The position numbers were made by a program, and so were the translations under genes. The notes below the pieces were generated by a model. The model was not told where the DNA came from and made no database searches. It worked only from the letters and a program-made list of their open reading frames with translations. Positions 8,055 through 16,288 of a stretch of DNA of 64,000 nt are shown here, one piece after another. Origin of the DNA: Cohnella baijiui (GTDB taxonomy: Bacteria; Bacillota; Bacilli; Paenibacillales; Paenibacillaceae); the NCBI RefSeq assembly GCF_020731285.1, contig NZ_JAJFOW010000022.1, forward strand, positions 40,232 through 104,231. Reading direction: 5' to 3'. The first letter of the stretch is position 1. The number at the start of each line of letters is the position of its first letter.

Positions 8055-9470
8055 CTATTCGTTCAAATAAGTGCCGATCCGGCTCGCGAGCGACTTGGCG
8101 ACCGCATCGGCCGATTTGCTGCCGGAGAAGTAAGCGGCGGATTCTTCGGCGATCATGGCCAGCACTTTCGGATTCTGATTGCTATATTTGCTTACGGACG
8201 GCATCAGGTTCACCACCCGCGTAATATCTTCATCGCTCAGTTTCGGCTGAAGTGTGGTGCCGTCCTTGTTTCTGATTTGAATCCCCCCCCCTCCGCCTTT
8301 GCCTTCCAGCATGTTCTTCGTTTCGACCAGCTTGTTTTGGAGCGCGGCCTGGTTGACGGGGAATTGCATCAGGGACATCGAGGATTGCATCTCTTCGGAG
8401 AGCAGGAATTTAACGAAAGACCAGGCCGCGTCCTGCGCTTTCGATTTGGCGTTCAGTCCGAGCACCCGACCCGACTTGAACGGAATGCCCTCGTCCTGTC
8501 CGATCCCCGGCGGGCGAAGCATCGCCCGCGATTTGTCGCCCATCTGCGGCATCAGCACGACATCCATCGGCGAATTCATGTTCATTTGATTGAAGTTCGC
8601 CGTGTCCGGCCCCATCATCTCCGACGTCGCCATACCGGTGTCGTACAGCTTCTTGATTTTCTCCAGATACGCTTCGAACGCGTCGGCATCGAATGTCCAG
8701 GACTTGCCGTCGTTCTTCACCACTTGTCCGTATACCGACCCGACGAGGTACCCGAGCAGCGATTCGGGCGATATGGCGGCCAAGCCATATTTGCCTTCGG
8801 TTTTCGTCTTGTCGAGCAGATCGACGAACTGGTCCCATGTCCAGGTCTTGTCGTCCAGTTGATTTTGCTTCAGCAGTTCGGCGTTCCCGAGCATGACGTC
8901 CAGGGTGAACGAGACCGGAATGCCGTACCAGCCGTCCCCTTTCGACAGCCCTTTGAAAATATTCTCGTAATAATCGGACTTGCGGAAGCTGCCGTCCTTT
9001 TCGGCCAGCGCGTTCCAATCCGCCAACAGCCCTTTCTCCGCGTACTTGTCGAAGGGAAGATTTTCGACGGAGATGATGTCCGCCGCGTTGCCCGACATAA
9101 TGGCCGTGTTGACGTTGTTCGCATATTTCTCCGCGTCTTGCTTCTCCTTTTCCGATTCCCCCCCCCCGCCTTGCCGCATGACCATTTTGCCGCCGACTTC
9201 GCTCGTGTCCATCGGTACAAGCTCGTCGATGACGATGTCGATGTCGGGGTGCGCCGCTTCGAATTTTTGCTCCGCTTCCGCGAGAAAACGGTCCTTGGTC
9301 AGGACGCTCATCGTCACGACCGTCTTGCCGTTCGACTTCTCGGTCTCACTGCCTACGGCGGCAGGCGTCCCGCCGGCTCCGCCCTTGTCCTTGCCGCCCG
9401 CGCAGGCCGTCATGGCCGCGCACAGCAGGATCAGCGCTCCCGTCTTCCATCCGTTCGCTTGCTTTTTCAT
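8055..9470 (-). CDS. Extracellular solute-binding lipoprotein (sugar ABC transporter, family 1 type)
   Basis: 471 residues. Lipoprotein signal MKKQANGWKTGALILLCAAM followed by a TACAGG lipobox, so it is tethered outside the membrane. The body is a type 1 sugar-binding protein (FEAAHPDIDIVIDEL, ADIISVENLPFDKYAEKG, KSKAQDAAWSFVKFLLSEEM). It is the last gene of an operon with two permeases and an HlyD-like adaptor. A GGGAGGA ribosome site precedes the ATG. Odd: the coding strand holds a G10 tract (9167-9158) and a G9 tract (8291-8283) encoding glycine runs, where slippage could shift the frame. The sugar is unknown. No ATPase gene is nearby, as is usual when a shared MsmX-type ATPase is used. 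Confidence 0.9.
   Translation of the reverse strand: MKKQANGWKTGALILLCAAMTACAGGKDKGGAGGTPAAVGSETEKSNGKTVVTMSVLTKDRFLAEAEQKFEAAHPDIDIVIDELVPMDTSEVGGKMVMRQGGGGESEKEKQDAEKYANNVNTAIMSGNAADIISVENLPFDKYAEKGLLADWNALAEKDGSFRKSDYYENIFKGLSKGDGWYGIPVSFTLDVMLGNAELLKQNQLDDKTWTWDQFVDLLDKTKTEGKYGLAAISPESLLGYLVGSVYGQVVKNDGKSWTFDADAFEAYLEKIKKLYDTGMATSEMMGPDTANFNQMNMNSPMDVVLMPQMGDKSRAMLRPPGIGQDEGIPFKSGRVLGLNAKSKAQDAAWSFVKFLLSEEMQSSMSLMQFPVNQAALQNKLVETKNMLEGKGGGGGIQIRNKDGTTLQPKLSDEDITRVVNLMPSVSKYSNQNPKVLAMIAEESAAYFSGSKSADAVAKSLASRIGTYLNE
8283..8291 (-). repeat. Homopolymer G9 tract inside the binding-protein gene
   Basis: Nine consecutive C on the plus strand, G on the coding strand, encoding the GKGGGGGIQ stretch. 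Tracts of this length are prone to slippage and to sequencing error. Confidence 0.85.
9158..9167 (-). repeat. Homopolymer G10 tract inside the binding-protein gene
   Basis: Ten consecutive C on the plus strand, encoding RQGGGGESEK. Together with the G9 tract it makes two potential slippage sites in one gene. Confidence 0.85.
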
Positions 9471-9503
9471 TTCGTCGTCCTCCCTTATCTTTGATCAATG
9501 AAG

Positions 9504-10610
9504 TCAATATCGTACGCGGTCTCCGTCGCTGAGCGGTTCGCTGGATGCCGTGACGAACTGCTCGTTCGGCATCATCCCGTCCGTTACGACCGTATCTTTG
9601 TTCTCGTCTTGGATTCGGAGATAGGTTTTGCTAACGTAATAGGCGGAGCCGAGCGGCCCGTCCTTTTCCTTCACCGTAAAGATGTAGTAGCCGCTGTTGT
9701 CCTGATGAAGCGCCGACTTCGGGATTTGCATGCCGAAGGAATGGCTCGAACTCGTGATGCTGACGGAGGCTTTCAGGCCCGGTTGCAGCTTGGCCTCCTT
9801 CACGTCGAACGTGATTTTCTTGTTGGTCTCCTCCGCCCCGCTCTCGCCACTGGCGCCTTTGGCGTCCGACACCGCGTCCTCGATCGCGGAAATCTTTCCT
9901 TCGATTGTCCTCCGCGGCGTCTCCTCGACTTGAATGCTGACCTTGTCGCCGATGCGAAGCGCGGAAGCGTCGTTGCTGTCCGCCACGACGGAGAATTGAT
10001 AGCCCGAGCTATCGTCGGCGACTTCGACGACCGGTTGGCCGCGGCCGGCCGTGACGCCCTCGGAAACGTTAATCGCCGTCACGACGCCGTCCACCGGCGA
10101 AGTCAGCGTACCGCCATCCGCGATCTGCTGCTTCAGATCGTCGATCTTGCGCTTCTGCATCTGCAGATCCAGTCGCTTCGCTTCAATATCGCGCTTCTGA
10201 TTGTCGATCCCGGCCGTATCGTCATTCCACAGCATCGTCTTCAGTTGATCCGCCAGCTTGGCCAACTGCAGCTCTTGCTGATCGTAGCGGGCCTGTTCGT
10301 CCTCCAACGTTCTTTGTGTCGAAGACGTATCGAACGTGAGGAGCGGATCGCCGCGCTTCACGCGGTCGTTTTTGCTTTTGAGGATCTTGACGACCGTCCA
10401 ATCCCCCTTCGTATAGAGCGGAGCGGTATAGGCCGGCTGGAGGAATCCTTCGCCCGATACGGTGAGCTCGAGTCCGCCCGTCTCGGGCTTGTCTACGGAC
10501 ACCTTGGGCAGCGACAAGCCTTGAATCGTATTGGACAGAAACGTCAGGACGAGCAGGATGGCGAAAAACAAGCCGATCGTCCAGCGCAGCGCTTTTTTGC
10601 GTCGTTGCAT
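9504..10610 (-). CDS. HlyD/AcrA-family membrane-fusion (adaptor) protein
   Basis: 368 residues. A basic N-terminus and one membrane helix (about 9-28) anchor it facing outward. Then come a lipoyl-like half (VKRGDPLLTFD, about 83-93), a long coiled coil (about 97-165; EDEQARYDQQELQLAKLADQ), the second half (SPVDGVVTAINVSEGV, about 173-188) and a beta-barrel domain (DKVSIQVEE). In Gram-positives such adaptors usually join MacB-type exporters. Here it sits between a sugar permease gene and the sugar-binding-protein gene, which is unusual. Ribosome site GGAGGCG precedes the ATG. The role in this operon is unknown; it may help a signal or substrate cross the wall. Confidence 0.85.
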   Translation of the reverse strand: MQRRKKALRWTIGLFFAILLVLTFLSNTIQGLSLPKVSVDKPETGGLELTVSGEGFLQPAYTAPLYTKGDWTVVKILKSKNDRVKRGDPLLTFDTSSTQRTLEDEQARYDQQELQLAKLADQLKTMLWNDDTAGIDNQKRDIEAKRLDLQMQKRKIDDLKQQIADGGTLTSPVDGVVTAINVSEGVTAGRGQPVVEVADDSSGYQFSVVADSNDASALRIGDKVSIQVEETPRRTIEGKISAIEDAVSDAKGASGESGAEETNKKITFDVKEAKLQPGLKASVSITSSSHSFGMQIPKSALHQDNSGYYIFTVKEKDGPLGSAYYVSKTYLRIQDENKDTVVTDGMMPNEQFVTASSEPLSDGDRVRY

Positions 10611-10636
10611 GTGCGAATGTCGCCTCCTTCTACCGG

Positions 10637-11506
10637 TTAGCCTTTGATGCCCGACATCTGAATCCCCTCCACGAGATGCTCTTCGCCATACAGGAAGATG
10701 AGCACCATCGGCGTCATGTACAGCACGGATGCGGCGAACGCGACGCCGCGCGCCCCTTCGGCGATATAGGCCAAGTAGACGGACAACGGCTGACGGATCG
10801 GCTCGCTCAGGAACAGGAGCGGCTGCTCGACCATGTTCCAGTTGTCCACGAACGACAGGAGGACGAGAGCGGCGATGCCCGGCTTGACGAGCGGCAAGGC
10901 GATGTGCAGGAATGCCCGCAAGTGGCCTGCACCGTCGATCTTGGCCGCTTCCAGATAGCCGTTCGGGATGCCGCTCATGAACTGCCGCATCAGGAATACG
11001 CCGAAGGAGGCGAAAATGCCGGGCAGCACGATCGCTCCGTAGCTCTTCAGGAGGCCCAACTGCTGCGCCACGAGATAGTTCGGCACGAGCGTCACCTGAA
11101 AGGGCATGAGCATCGTGAGCAGGTAGACGAAGAAGAGCTTGTCTCTCCCGGGGAAAACCAGCTTGGCGAACGCGTATCCGGCCAAGGTCCCGACAACGGC
11201 CTGACCGATGATGATGGGGAGCGTCAGCTTCGCCGAATTCCAGAAGTGCAGCAGAAACTTCGGACGCTTAAGCAAGATCTCGTTGTATTGGGACAGCGTC
11301 GCGCGCTCCGGGATGAGCCGAATCGCGGCATGATCCCGGGTGGCCGTCGAGTCGGCTCCGAGCGCGTCGTAATGCCGGCCGATCTCCTGCTCGGCCATGA
11401 ACGAATTGCTGACCGTCAGGACGACGGGGAATAAGATCATCAGCGCGAACGCGGCCAGCAGCAACCATTTCAGGAGCGTCGACATCTGGCGCAGCGCATT
11501 CCTCAT
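10637..11506 (-). CDS. Carbohydrate ABC transporter permease (MalG/AraQ-type)
   Basis: 289 residues from the ATG at 11506, which overlaps the upstream permease stop by 4 bp (ATGA); a longer frame upstream reads through that permease in the wrong frame. Six membrane helices are visible, with an outside loop after the first, and the EAA coupling motif is present (GYLEAAKIDGAGHLRAFLHIALPL, shortened here to its core EAAKIDGAG). The C-terminus ends in the typical GIQMSGIKG. It forms the channel with the 11503-12378 permease and would be energised by an ATPase encoded elsewhere. Confidence 0.92.
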   Translation of the reverse strand: MRNALRQMSTLLKWLLLAAFALMILFPVVLTVSNSFMAEQEIGRHYDALGADSTATRDHAAIRLIPERATLSQYNEILLKRPKFLLHFWNSAKLTLPIIIGQAVVGTLAGYAFAKLVFPGRDKLFFVYLLTMLMPFQVTLVPNYLVAQQLGLLKSYGAIVLPGIFASFGVFLMRQFMSGIPNGYLEAAKIDGAGHLRAFLHIALPLVKPGIAALVLLSFVDNWNMVEQPLLFLSEPIRQPLSVYLAYIAEGARGVAFAASVLYMTPMVLIFLYGEEHLVEGIQMSGIKG

Positions 11507-12378
11507 GACAGCGCCTCCCTCGACCGGCGTTCCAGCCGGAACAGGATATACACCGTGACCCCGATCACGATCGACAGCAGGACGGCCGCCGCCGTCAGCT
11601 TCGGATAGTCCAGCGATTGGAACATGTTGTTCATGAAGTGCTGGAGCGTGTAGATGGCGTCGTTCGGATAAGCGCCCGCCACCAGGTACGTCTCGCGGAA
11701 TACCTTGAACGACTGGACGATGCTCATGACGATCACGAAGAAGGAAGTCGGGGCGAGCCCCGGCCAGGTGATGTGCAGAAACTGCCGGACCGCTCCAGCG
11801 CCGTCGATGGACGCCGATTCGTACTGTTCCGCCGGAATGTTGGACAGACCCGCGAGGAAAATGATCAGGTTGTAGCCGACATTTTTCCACACGAATACGA
11901 TCAGCATGACGGCGAGCGCCCATCGGGTGTTCATCCAGTCGACGGGATCGGATCCCCAATGGAGGAAAAAGCCATTGATCGCGCCTTTCCAATGAAAAAG
12001 CGTCTGCCAGACCAGGATAACGGAGGCGACGGGGACGACCAGCGGCATGAGGAACATCGTCCTGAACGACTGCCGGAACGGCAGCTTCCCTCTCAGCAGC
12101 AGCGCCAGCCCTAGCGATGCCGCGTAAAGCAGCGGAACGCCAAAGCCGGCAAACGTCAGGGAATTGGCGAACGCTTTGCGGAACGAACCGCTGGCCCACA
12201 AGATTCGGTAATTCTCGAAACCGACAAAATGGCCGCTGACGGGATTGTCGATCAGCGAGTAATAGGCGACCGCGCCGAACGGGAGGATGAAGAACAGAAG
12301 AAATCCCGCCAGGCTCGGCGCCAGGAACAGCAGCACGAACGGCGCGTCCCGGCGGTATTGAAGACTCGGCCGCTTCAG
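11503..12378 (-). CDS. Carbohydrate ABC transporter permease (UgpA/MalF-type), probable CTG start
   Basis: 291 residues if begun at the CTG at 12378. A perfect AAGGAGGT (12392-12385) sits 6 nt before this codon, and no ATG, GTG or TTG lies at a suitable distance in frame; the next in-frame ATG upstream is about 60 codons away and gives an unrelated leader. The protein begins near LKRPSLQYRRDAPF and has six membrane helices and the EAA motif (ESASIDGAGAVRQF). It is the first gene of the operon and pairs with the second permease. The start codon choice should be verified, but the ribosome site is strong. Confidence 0.88.
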   Translation of the reverse strand: MKRPSLQYRRDAPFVLLFLAPSLAGFLLFFILPFGAVAYYSLIDNPVSGHFVGFENYRILWASGSFRKAFANSLTFAGFGVPLLYAASLGLALLLRGKLPFRQSFRTMFLMPLVVPVASVILVWQTLFHWKGAINGFFLHWGSDPVDWMNTRWALAVMLIVFVWKNVGYNLIIFLAGLSNIPAEQYESASIDGAGAVRQFLHITWPGLAPTSFFVIVMSIVQSFKVFRETYLVAGAYPNDAIYTLQHFMNNMFQSLDYPKLTAAAVLLSIVIGVTVYILFRLERRSREALS

Positions 12379-12447
12379 ATGGGTACCTCCTTCCGAGGAT
12401 GCTCCGCAGCGCGTCCTCTCGAACTCGCACCCCATCATAGCCGCGTT

Positions 12448-12504
12448 GTGTGACAACCGTGTGACAGCCTTCGGGATGACAAAGCCGCGCGAGCCACTTA
12501 CAAT
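12448..12504 (+). promoter_or_regulatory. Promoter of the OmpR-type pair with tandem upstream repeats
   Basis: Two head-to-tail 11-bp repeats, GTGTGACAACC (12448-12458) and GTGTGACAGCC (12459-12469), abut a promoter with -35 ATGACA (12476-12481), a 17-bp spacer and -10 TACAAT (12499-12504). Tandem repeats with 11-bp periodicity just upstream of the -35 are the usual geometry of OmpR-family binding sites, so autoregulation is likely. Confidence 0.65.
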
Positions 12505-12550
12505 AAGGGTGCTAATGGAAGCGAACGGAACCGAAGAAAGGTGGGGCGTC

Positions 12551-13246
12551 ATGCAGCCGAAAGTGCTGATAATCGAGGATGAACGGCGAATCCGGGAGTT
12601 GATCGCCGACTATCTGGAGGAAGAGGGACTGGCCTGGTGCGAATGCGAACGGGGCGACGCGGCTCTGGAAACGTTCCGCCTGCAGGCGCCGCAGCTCGTC
12701 CTGCTTGACATCTTGATGCCCGGCCTGGATGGGTACGACGTGTGCGAAGCGATTCGGGCCGAGTCGAATGTGCCGATCATCTTCCTGACAGCCAAGTCGG
12801 AAGAGGACGACAAACTGCTCGGATACGACCTCGGCGCCGACGACTATATGACCAAGCCGTTCAGCCCGAAAGTGCTGGCGGCCAAGATCAAAGCTTTGCT
12901 AAAGCGGGCGGAGGCACCCAAAAAAGAGGGGTCTGAAGCCGGCGAAACGGAAGCTTTGGAGGTGGACGAACTGAAGCTGAACGTCTCGGCGAGGGAAGCG
13001 TCGCTGGCGGGATCGCCTCTGGCGCTGTCGCCCAAAGAATTCGACCTGCTGCTGTACTTCGTCCGCAACCGCAATCGGGTGCTCAGCCGCGAGATGCTGC
13101 TGAACGCTGTCTGGGGATTTGACTACGAAGGGGACGTCCGGACGGTCGATACCCATGTGAAGCGTCTGCGCCAGAAGCTGGGGGACCGGGCGAAATGGAT
13201 CGTGACGCTGAGAGGCAACGGTTACCGGATGAAGGTGGCGTCATGA
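12551..13246 (+). CDS. OmpR-family response regulator
   Basis: 231 residues. The receiver domain has Glu9-Asp10 and the phospho-acceptor Asp53 (LVLLDILMPG), with Lys in YMTKPFSP. A C-terminal winged helix (about 135-231) follows, with LSPKEFDLLLYFVRNRNRVLSRE and VDTHVKRLRQKLG. The ATG at 12551 follows AGAAAGGTGGGG; an in-frame ATG at 12515 lies almost at the predicted transcription start and is less likely. The gene is divergent from the sugar operon at 8-12.4 kb and overlaps the kinase gene by 4 bp. Targets may include its own promoter repeats and the divergent sugar operon. Confidence 0.92.
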   Translation: MQPKVLIIEDERRIRELIADYLEEEGLAWCECERGDAALETFRLQAPQLVLLDILMPGLDGYDVCEAIRAESNVPIIFLTAKSEEDDKLLGYDLGADDYMTKPFSPKVLAAKIKALLKRAEAPKKEGSEAGETEALEVDELKLNVSAREASLAGSPLALSPKEFDLLLYFVRNRNRVLSREMLLNAVWGFDYEGDVRTVDTHVKRLRQKLGDRAKWIVTLRGNGYRMKVAS

Positions 13247-14883
13247 CGCCATGGAGACACTCGATCGCCTTCCGGTTGTTCGCCATTACCTTTCTCGTCG
13301 TGATGCTGCTGCTGGGAGGACTTTTGTCGGCGTTGGCGGGCAGCTTCTCTTCGTTTTACGAGCGCCGGCAGATCCGGGATATCACATCGCAGATGAATCT
13401 CATCAAAGACCGGTACGCGAGCGAAGAGACATCGTCTTCCCCGTCCGGGTTCCCTTCCTACCTCTCCCGATTCGAGAACGATTTTTATGCGTCCATCTCT
13501 TTGGTGAAGTTTGACGAAGGCACGATCATGATTCAAAGCGGGGCACAGGACAAGTCGGGCGCGTCCGATGACGCCCTGCTGCCCGATTCGCCGTTTAATC
13601 CTTTGCTGAAATTCCCAAGCCCGGGATTCGACGAGCAAACGAGAAAGTTCATGCTTGCGCTGGTAGAATGGCGAACTGACCCTCAAGCCATGGAACGGGT
13701 GCTGATGCAGGGCAAGACGCTGGTGTACCGGACGAAAGGCGTCGGATCGGAGAAGTCCGGGGGCGATCAGCTGATCGCGGTCGCTCCGTTCCATTCGGAC
13801 GGCAAGGGCAACGGAACCGTCCTGTTCGCCGCCTCTTCGCTGCAGCCGGTCATCGGAGCCGCGAGCGTCATTCGCGATTTCTCGTGGTACGCGTTCGGCA
13901 TCTCGTTCGTGCTGGTGACGCTGCTCGCCTTCCTGTATGCCGGCATCCTCACCAAGCCGCTCCGCTCCTTGAACGAACGTGCCGGCCGGCTCGCGTCGCT
14001 CGATTTTTCCGCCCGCATCCGCTGGCGGCGCAAGGACGAGATCGGCCGGCTCGCGCAGTCGTTCGACTTCCTCGCCGACAATCTGCAGCGGGCGCTCGAG
14101 GATCTCCAGACGGCCAACGACAAGCTGCGAGCGGATATCGAGAAAGAGAAAAAGCTGGAGCGGATGCGCCGCGACTTTGTGACCGGGGTATCGCACGAGC
14201 TTAAGACGCCGATCAGCCTGATCGGAGGGTATGCGGAAGGCTTGCAGGACAACATCGGTTCGGGGGTCAAGCGGGAGAAGTACGTCGAGGTGATCCTCGA
14301 CGAAACCCGCCGCATGTCGGCGATCGTCGGCGACATGCTGGACCTGTCCCATCTCGAGGCCGGTCAATACAGCCTCAATCGGGAGCCGTTCGACGCGGCG
14401 GAGCTGCTGCGGGAGTCTGCCGTTCGCGCGCAAGCGCTCGGAGCCGGGCGGAACATACGCGTGGCGTTGGCCTTGCCCGAACAAGAGAACGGGACCGTCC
14501 CCGCGATGGCGGATCGGTCCCGAATCGGACAAGTGCTGACGAATCTGGTGACGAACGCCGTTCGGCATGCGCCAGCCGGCGGGACGGTTACGATCGCGGC
14601 CGCGGCGGAAGGCGAAGGATGGCGATTGTCCGTCCATAATGAGGGCGACCCCATCCCGGAGGAGGAACTCTCTCGTATCTGGGTACAATTCTACCGCATC
14701 GACAAAGCGCGCAACCGGTCCAGCGGGGGGACCGGGATCGGGCTCGCCATCGTGAAGCAAATTCTCGAGCTTCACGGCAGCCGCTGCGAGGCGACGAACG
14801 AGCGCGACGGCGTGACGTTTGCCTTCACGCTGCCTGGGGCGGCGCGCTTCGACGTATGGGACGCACGAGCCGAAGCGCTATGA
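13243..14883 (+). CDS. Membrane sensor histidine kinase (EnvZ/BaeS-type)
   Basis: 546 residues, ATG overlapping the regulator stop (ATGA). Two membrane helices (about 10-30 and 210-232) flank an extracellular sensor domain of about 180 residues. Then come HAMP (about 233-285), HisKA with phospho-His318 in GVSHELKTP, and HATPase_c with an N-box (LTNLVTNAVRHA) and a GTGIGLAIVKQ G-box. It phosphorylates the regulator at 12551-13246. The ligand is unknown; the neighbouring divergent sugar operon suggests a link to envelope or nutrient state, but this is only context. Confidence 0.92.
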   Translation: MTPWRHSIAFRLFAITFLVVMLLLGGLLSALAGSFSSFYERRQIRDITSQMNLIKDRYASEETSSSPSGFPSYLSRFENDFYASISLVKFDEGTIMIQSGAQDKSGASDDALLPDSPFNPLLKFPSPGFDEQTRKFMLALVEWRTDPQAMERVLMQGKTLVYRTKGVGSEKSGGDQLIAVAPFHSDGKGNGTVLFAASSLQPVIGAASVIRDFSWYAFGISFVLVTLLAFLYAGILTKPLRSLNERAGRLASLDFSARIRWRRKDEIGRLAQSFDFLADNLQRALEDLQTANDKLRADIEKEKKLERMRRDFVTGVSHELKTPISLIGGYAEGLQDNIGSGVKREKYVEVILDETRRMSAIVGDMLDLSHLEAGQYSLNREPFDAAELLRESAVRAQALGAGRNIRVALALPEQENGTVPAMADRSRIGQVLTNLVTNAVRHAPAGGTVTIAAAAEGEGWRLSVHNEGDPIPEEELSRIWVQFYRIDKARNRSSGGTGIGLAIVKQILELHGSRCEATNERDGVTFAFTLPGAARFDVWDARAEAL

Positions 14884-14936
14884 ATCGGAGCCGTCTTCTT
14901 TTCGCCGCATCCGTTTCGAAGCGTCCCCTTTTCCGC

Positions 14937-15944
14937 TTAGGTCCAGTCGAACAAGACGCCGGCGTAACGCTCTTTATCGTTCCTTAAGCCCTCATACGCC
15001 TCCGCGGCCTGCTCCGGCCGGAGCACGTGGCTGATCAGCGGCTCGACCTGCAGCTTGCGCTGCGCCATCAAGCGGAAGACGATCTGCGAATTGCGGACGA
15101 GCGAGTGCTTGACGAACGGATCGGGTGCGACCGGATAGCGCCACTCGTGCGCGCCCCGAATGGTGATGCTGCCTTGGTTGTTCAGATGCACGTAATTCAG
15201 CAGCTCCGTGACGTCGGTCCGGTATTCCCCGCGCGGGCTGCCCAGCAGGATCAGCTCGCCGTATTGGGCGAGCAGCGGCAGGTTGTCCACAGCCGCCTTC
15301 GGCACGCCCGTCGCTTCGATCAGCGCGGAGACGCCCTCGCCGTTCGTCCGTTTCAAGACTTCCTCTAGGACGTCAACCTGTTCCGGATGTAGCGCCGCGT
15401 CGATTCCGACCTCCTCGGCCAGCTGCAGGCGCCGGGGCGACAAGTCGACGCCGTACAAGGAAGCGCCCTGAAGCTTGGCCAACTGCGATGCCATATGGCC
15501 CACGAGTCCCAGCCCGGTCACGACGACGGCGTCGCCCAGCTCGATATTCGAGACGCGCACCGACGTGAACGCGACCGTAGCCAGCCGCACGAACGGAATC
15601 CACGACAGCGGGACGTCTTCGGGGGCTTTCAAAAACACGCCTTCCGCGGGGACGACCTGATAAGCCGAATGATCGCCGTAATGGAATACAACGTCGCCGG
15701 GCTTGAATTCCCGCACCTCGGCGCCGACCTCGACAATTTCGCTTACGGCTGCATAGCCGGGCACGCCCGGCATGGGAAACCAGCCCTCACGTCCCGACAG
15801 GCACGCCAGCTCGGTCCCCGGGCTGATCAGCGTGAACTTTTTTTTCACGAGCGCTTCCTTCGGGCCAAGCGCGGCTGAAGCGAGCTTCGTCTCCTGCGTT
15901 TCGACCTGCCATGGCGCCGTGAACACGATTTGCTTGTTATTCAT
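14937..15944 (-). CDS. Zinc-type medium-chain alcohol/sugar dehydrogenase
   Basis: 335 residues, starting at MNNKQIVFTAP with AAAAGGAGA 7 nt upstream. The MDR fold is visible: a GroES-like N-terminal part (KKKFTLISPGTELACLSG, PGYAAVSEIVEVG), then a Rossmann domain with VVTGLGLVGHMASQLAK (about 155-171). The usual catalytic Cys/His set of zinc MDR enzymes is not clear, and the GTE/LACLSGREG pattern resembles the sorbitol/bacteriochlorophyllide-like dehydrogenases often found in Paenibacillus sugar loci. NAD(P)-linked oxidation of a polyol or modified sugar is likely, substrate unknown. It is divergent from the aldo/keto reductase across a 344-bp gap. Confidence 0.85.
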   Translation of the reverse strand: MNNKQIVFTAPWQVETQETKLASAALGPKEALVKKKFTLISPGTELACLSGREGWFPMPGVPGYAAVSEIVEVGAEVREFKPGDVVFHYGDHSAYQVVPAEGVFLKAPEDVPLSWIPFVRLATVAFTSVRVSNIELGDAVVVTGLGLVGHMASQLAKLQGASLYGVDLSPRRLQLAEEVGIDAALHPEQVDVLEEVLKRTNGEGVSALIEATGVPKAAVDNLPLLAQYGELILLGSPRGEYRTDVTELLNYVHLNNQGSITIRGAHEWRYPVAPDPFVKHSLVRNSQIVFRLMAQRKLQVEPLISHVLRPEQAAEAYEGLRNDKERYAGVLFDWT

Positions 15945-16288
15945 TGGCTTGTTCTCCTTTTCGCATGTTACGCATCTTCGCCGTCCCGGCGCGTTCGGAC
16001 GTGCGCGGCATCGTATTGAAAGCGCGGACGATTTCACGATTTTGACCGCCCGCACGTGCGGCGACAGCGTATTCATCCAAGCTTCCATCTCCGAGTTTCC
16101 CCCGCATCCCGCAGGCCGGAGACATCCCCCGGACGACGGTTCATTTAAGTATAGAATACCAGGCCGGCGCAAGCTTTAGCTCAAAACCCGATTGTTTATC
16201 CAAAACGACGACGATCATGCGAAAGCAGATTCTGATTCGCCTTCCCGGCTCATAATTTGGAAAGGAAATGCAGACGGGAGGGAAGAGA
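15945..16288. other. Divergent intergenic region with a 12-bp palindrome
   Basis: 344 bp without a supported gene, between two divergent oxidoreductase genes. It holds the perfect palindrome CCGCACGTGCGG at 16050-16061. A -10-like CATAAT (16251-16256) lies ahead of the plus-strand gene and TATACT (minus, near 16155) ahead of the minus-strand gene, but neither has a good -35. No other structure was recognised. Confidence 0.45.

Noticed and set aside
7878..9494. 538-codon plus-strand frame
   Set aside because: Antisense to the binding-protein gene; no ribosome site or recognisable domain.
13222..14775. 517-codon minus-strand frame
   Set aside because: Antisense to the OmpR-partner histidine kinase, which has HAMP, HisKA and HATPase motifs in the plus frame.
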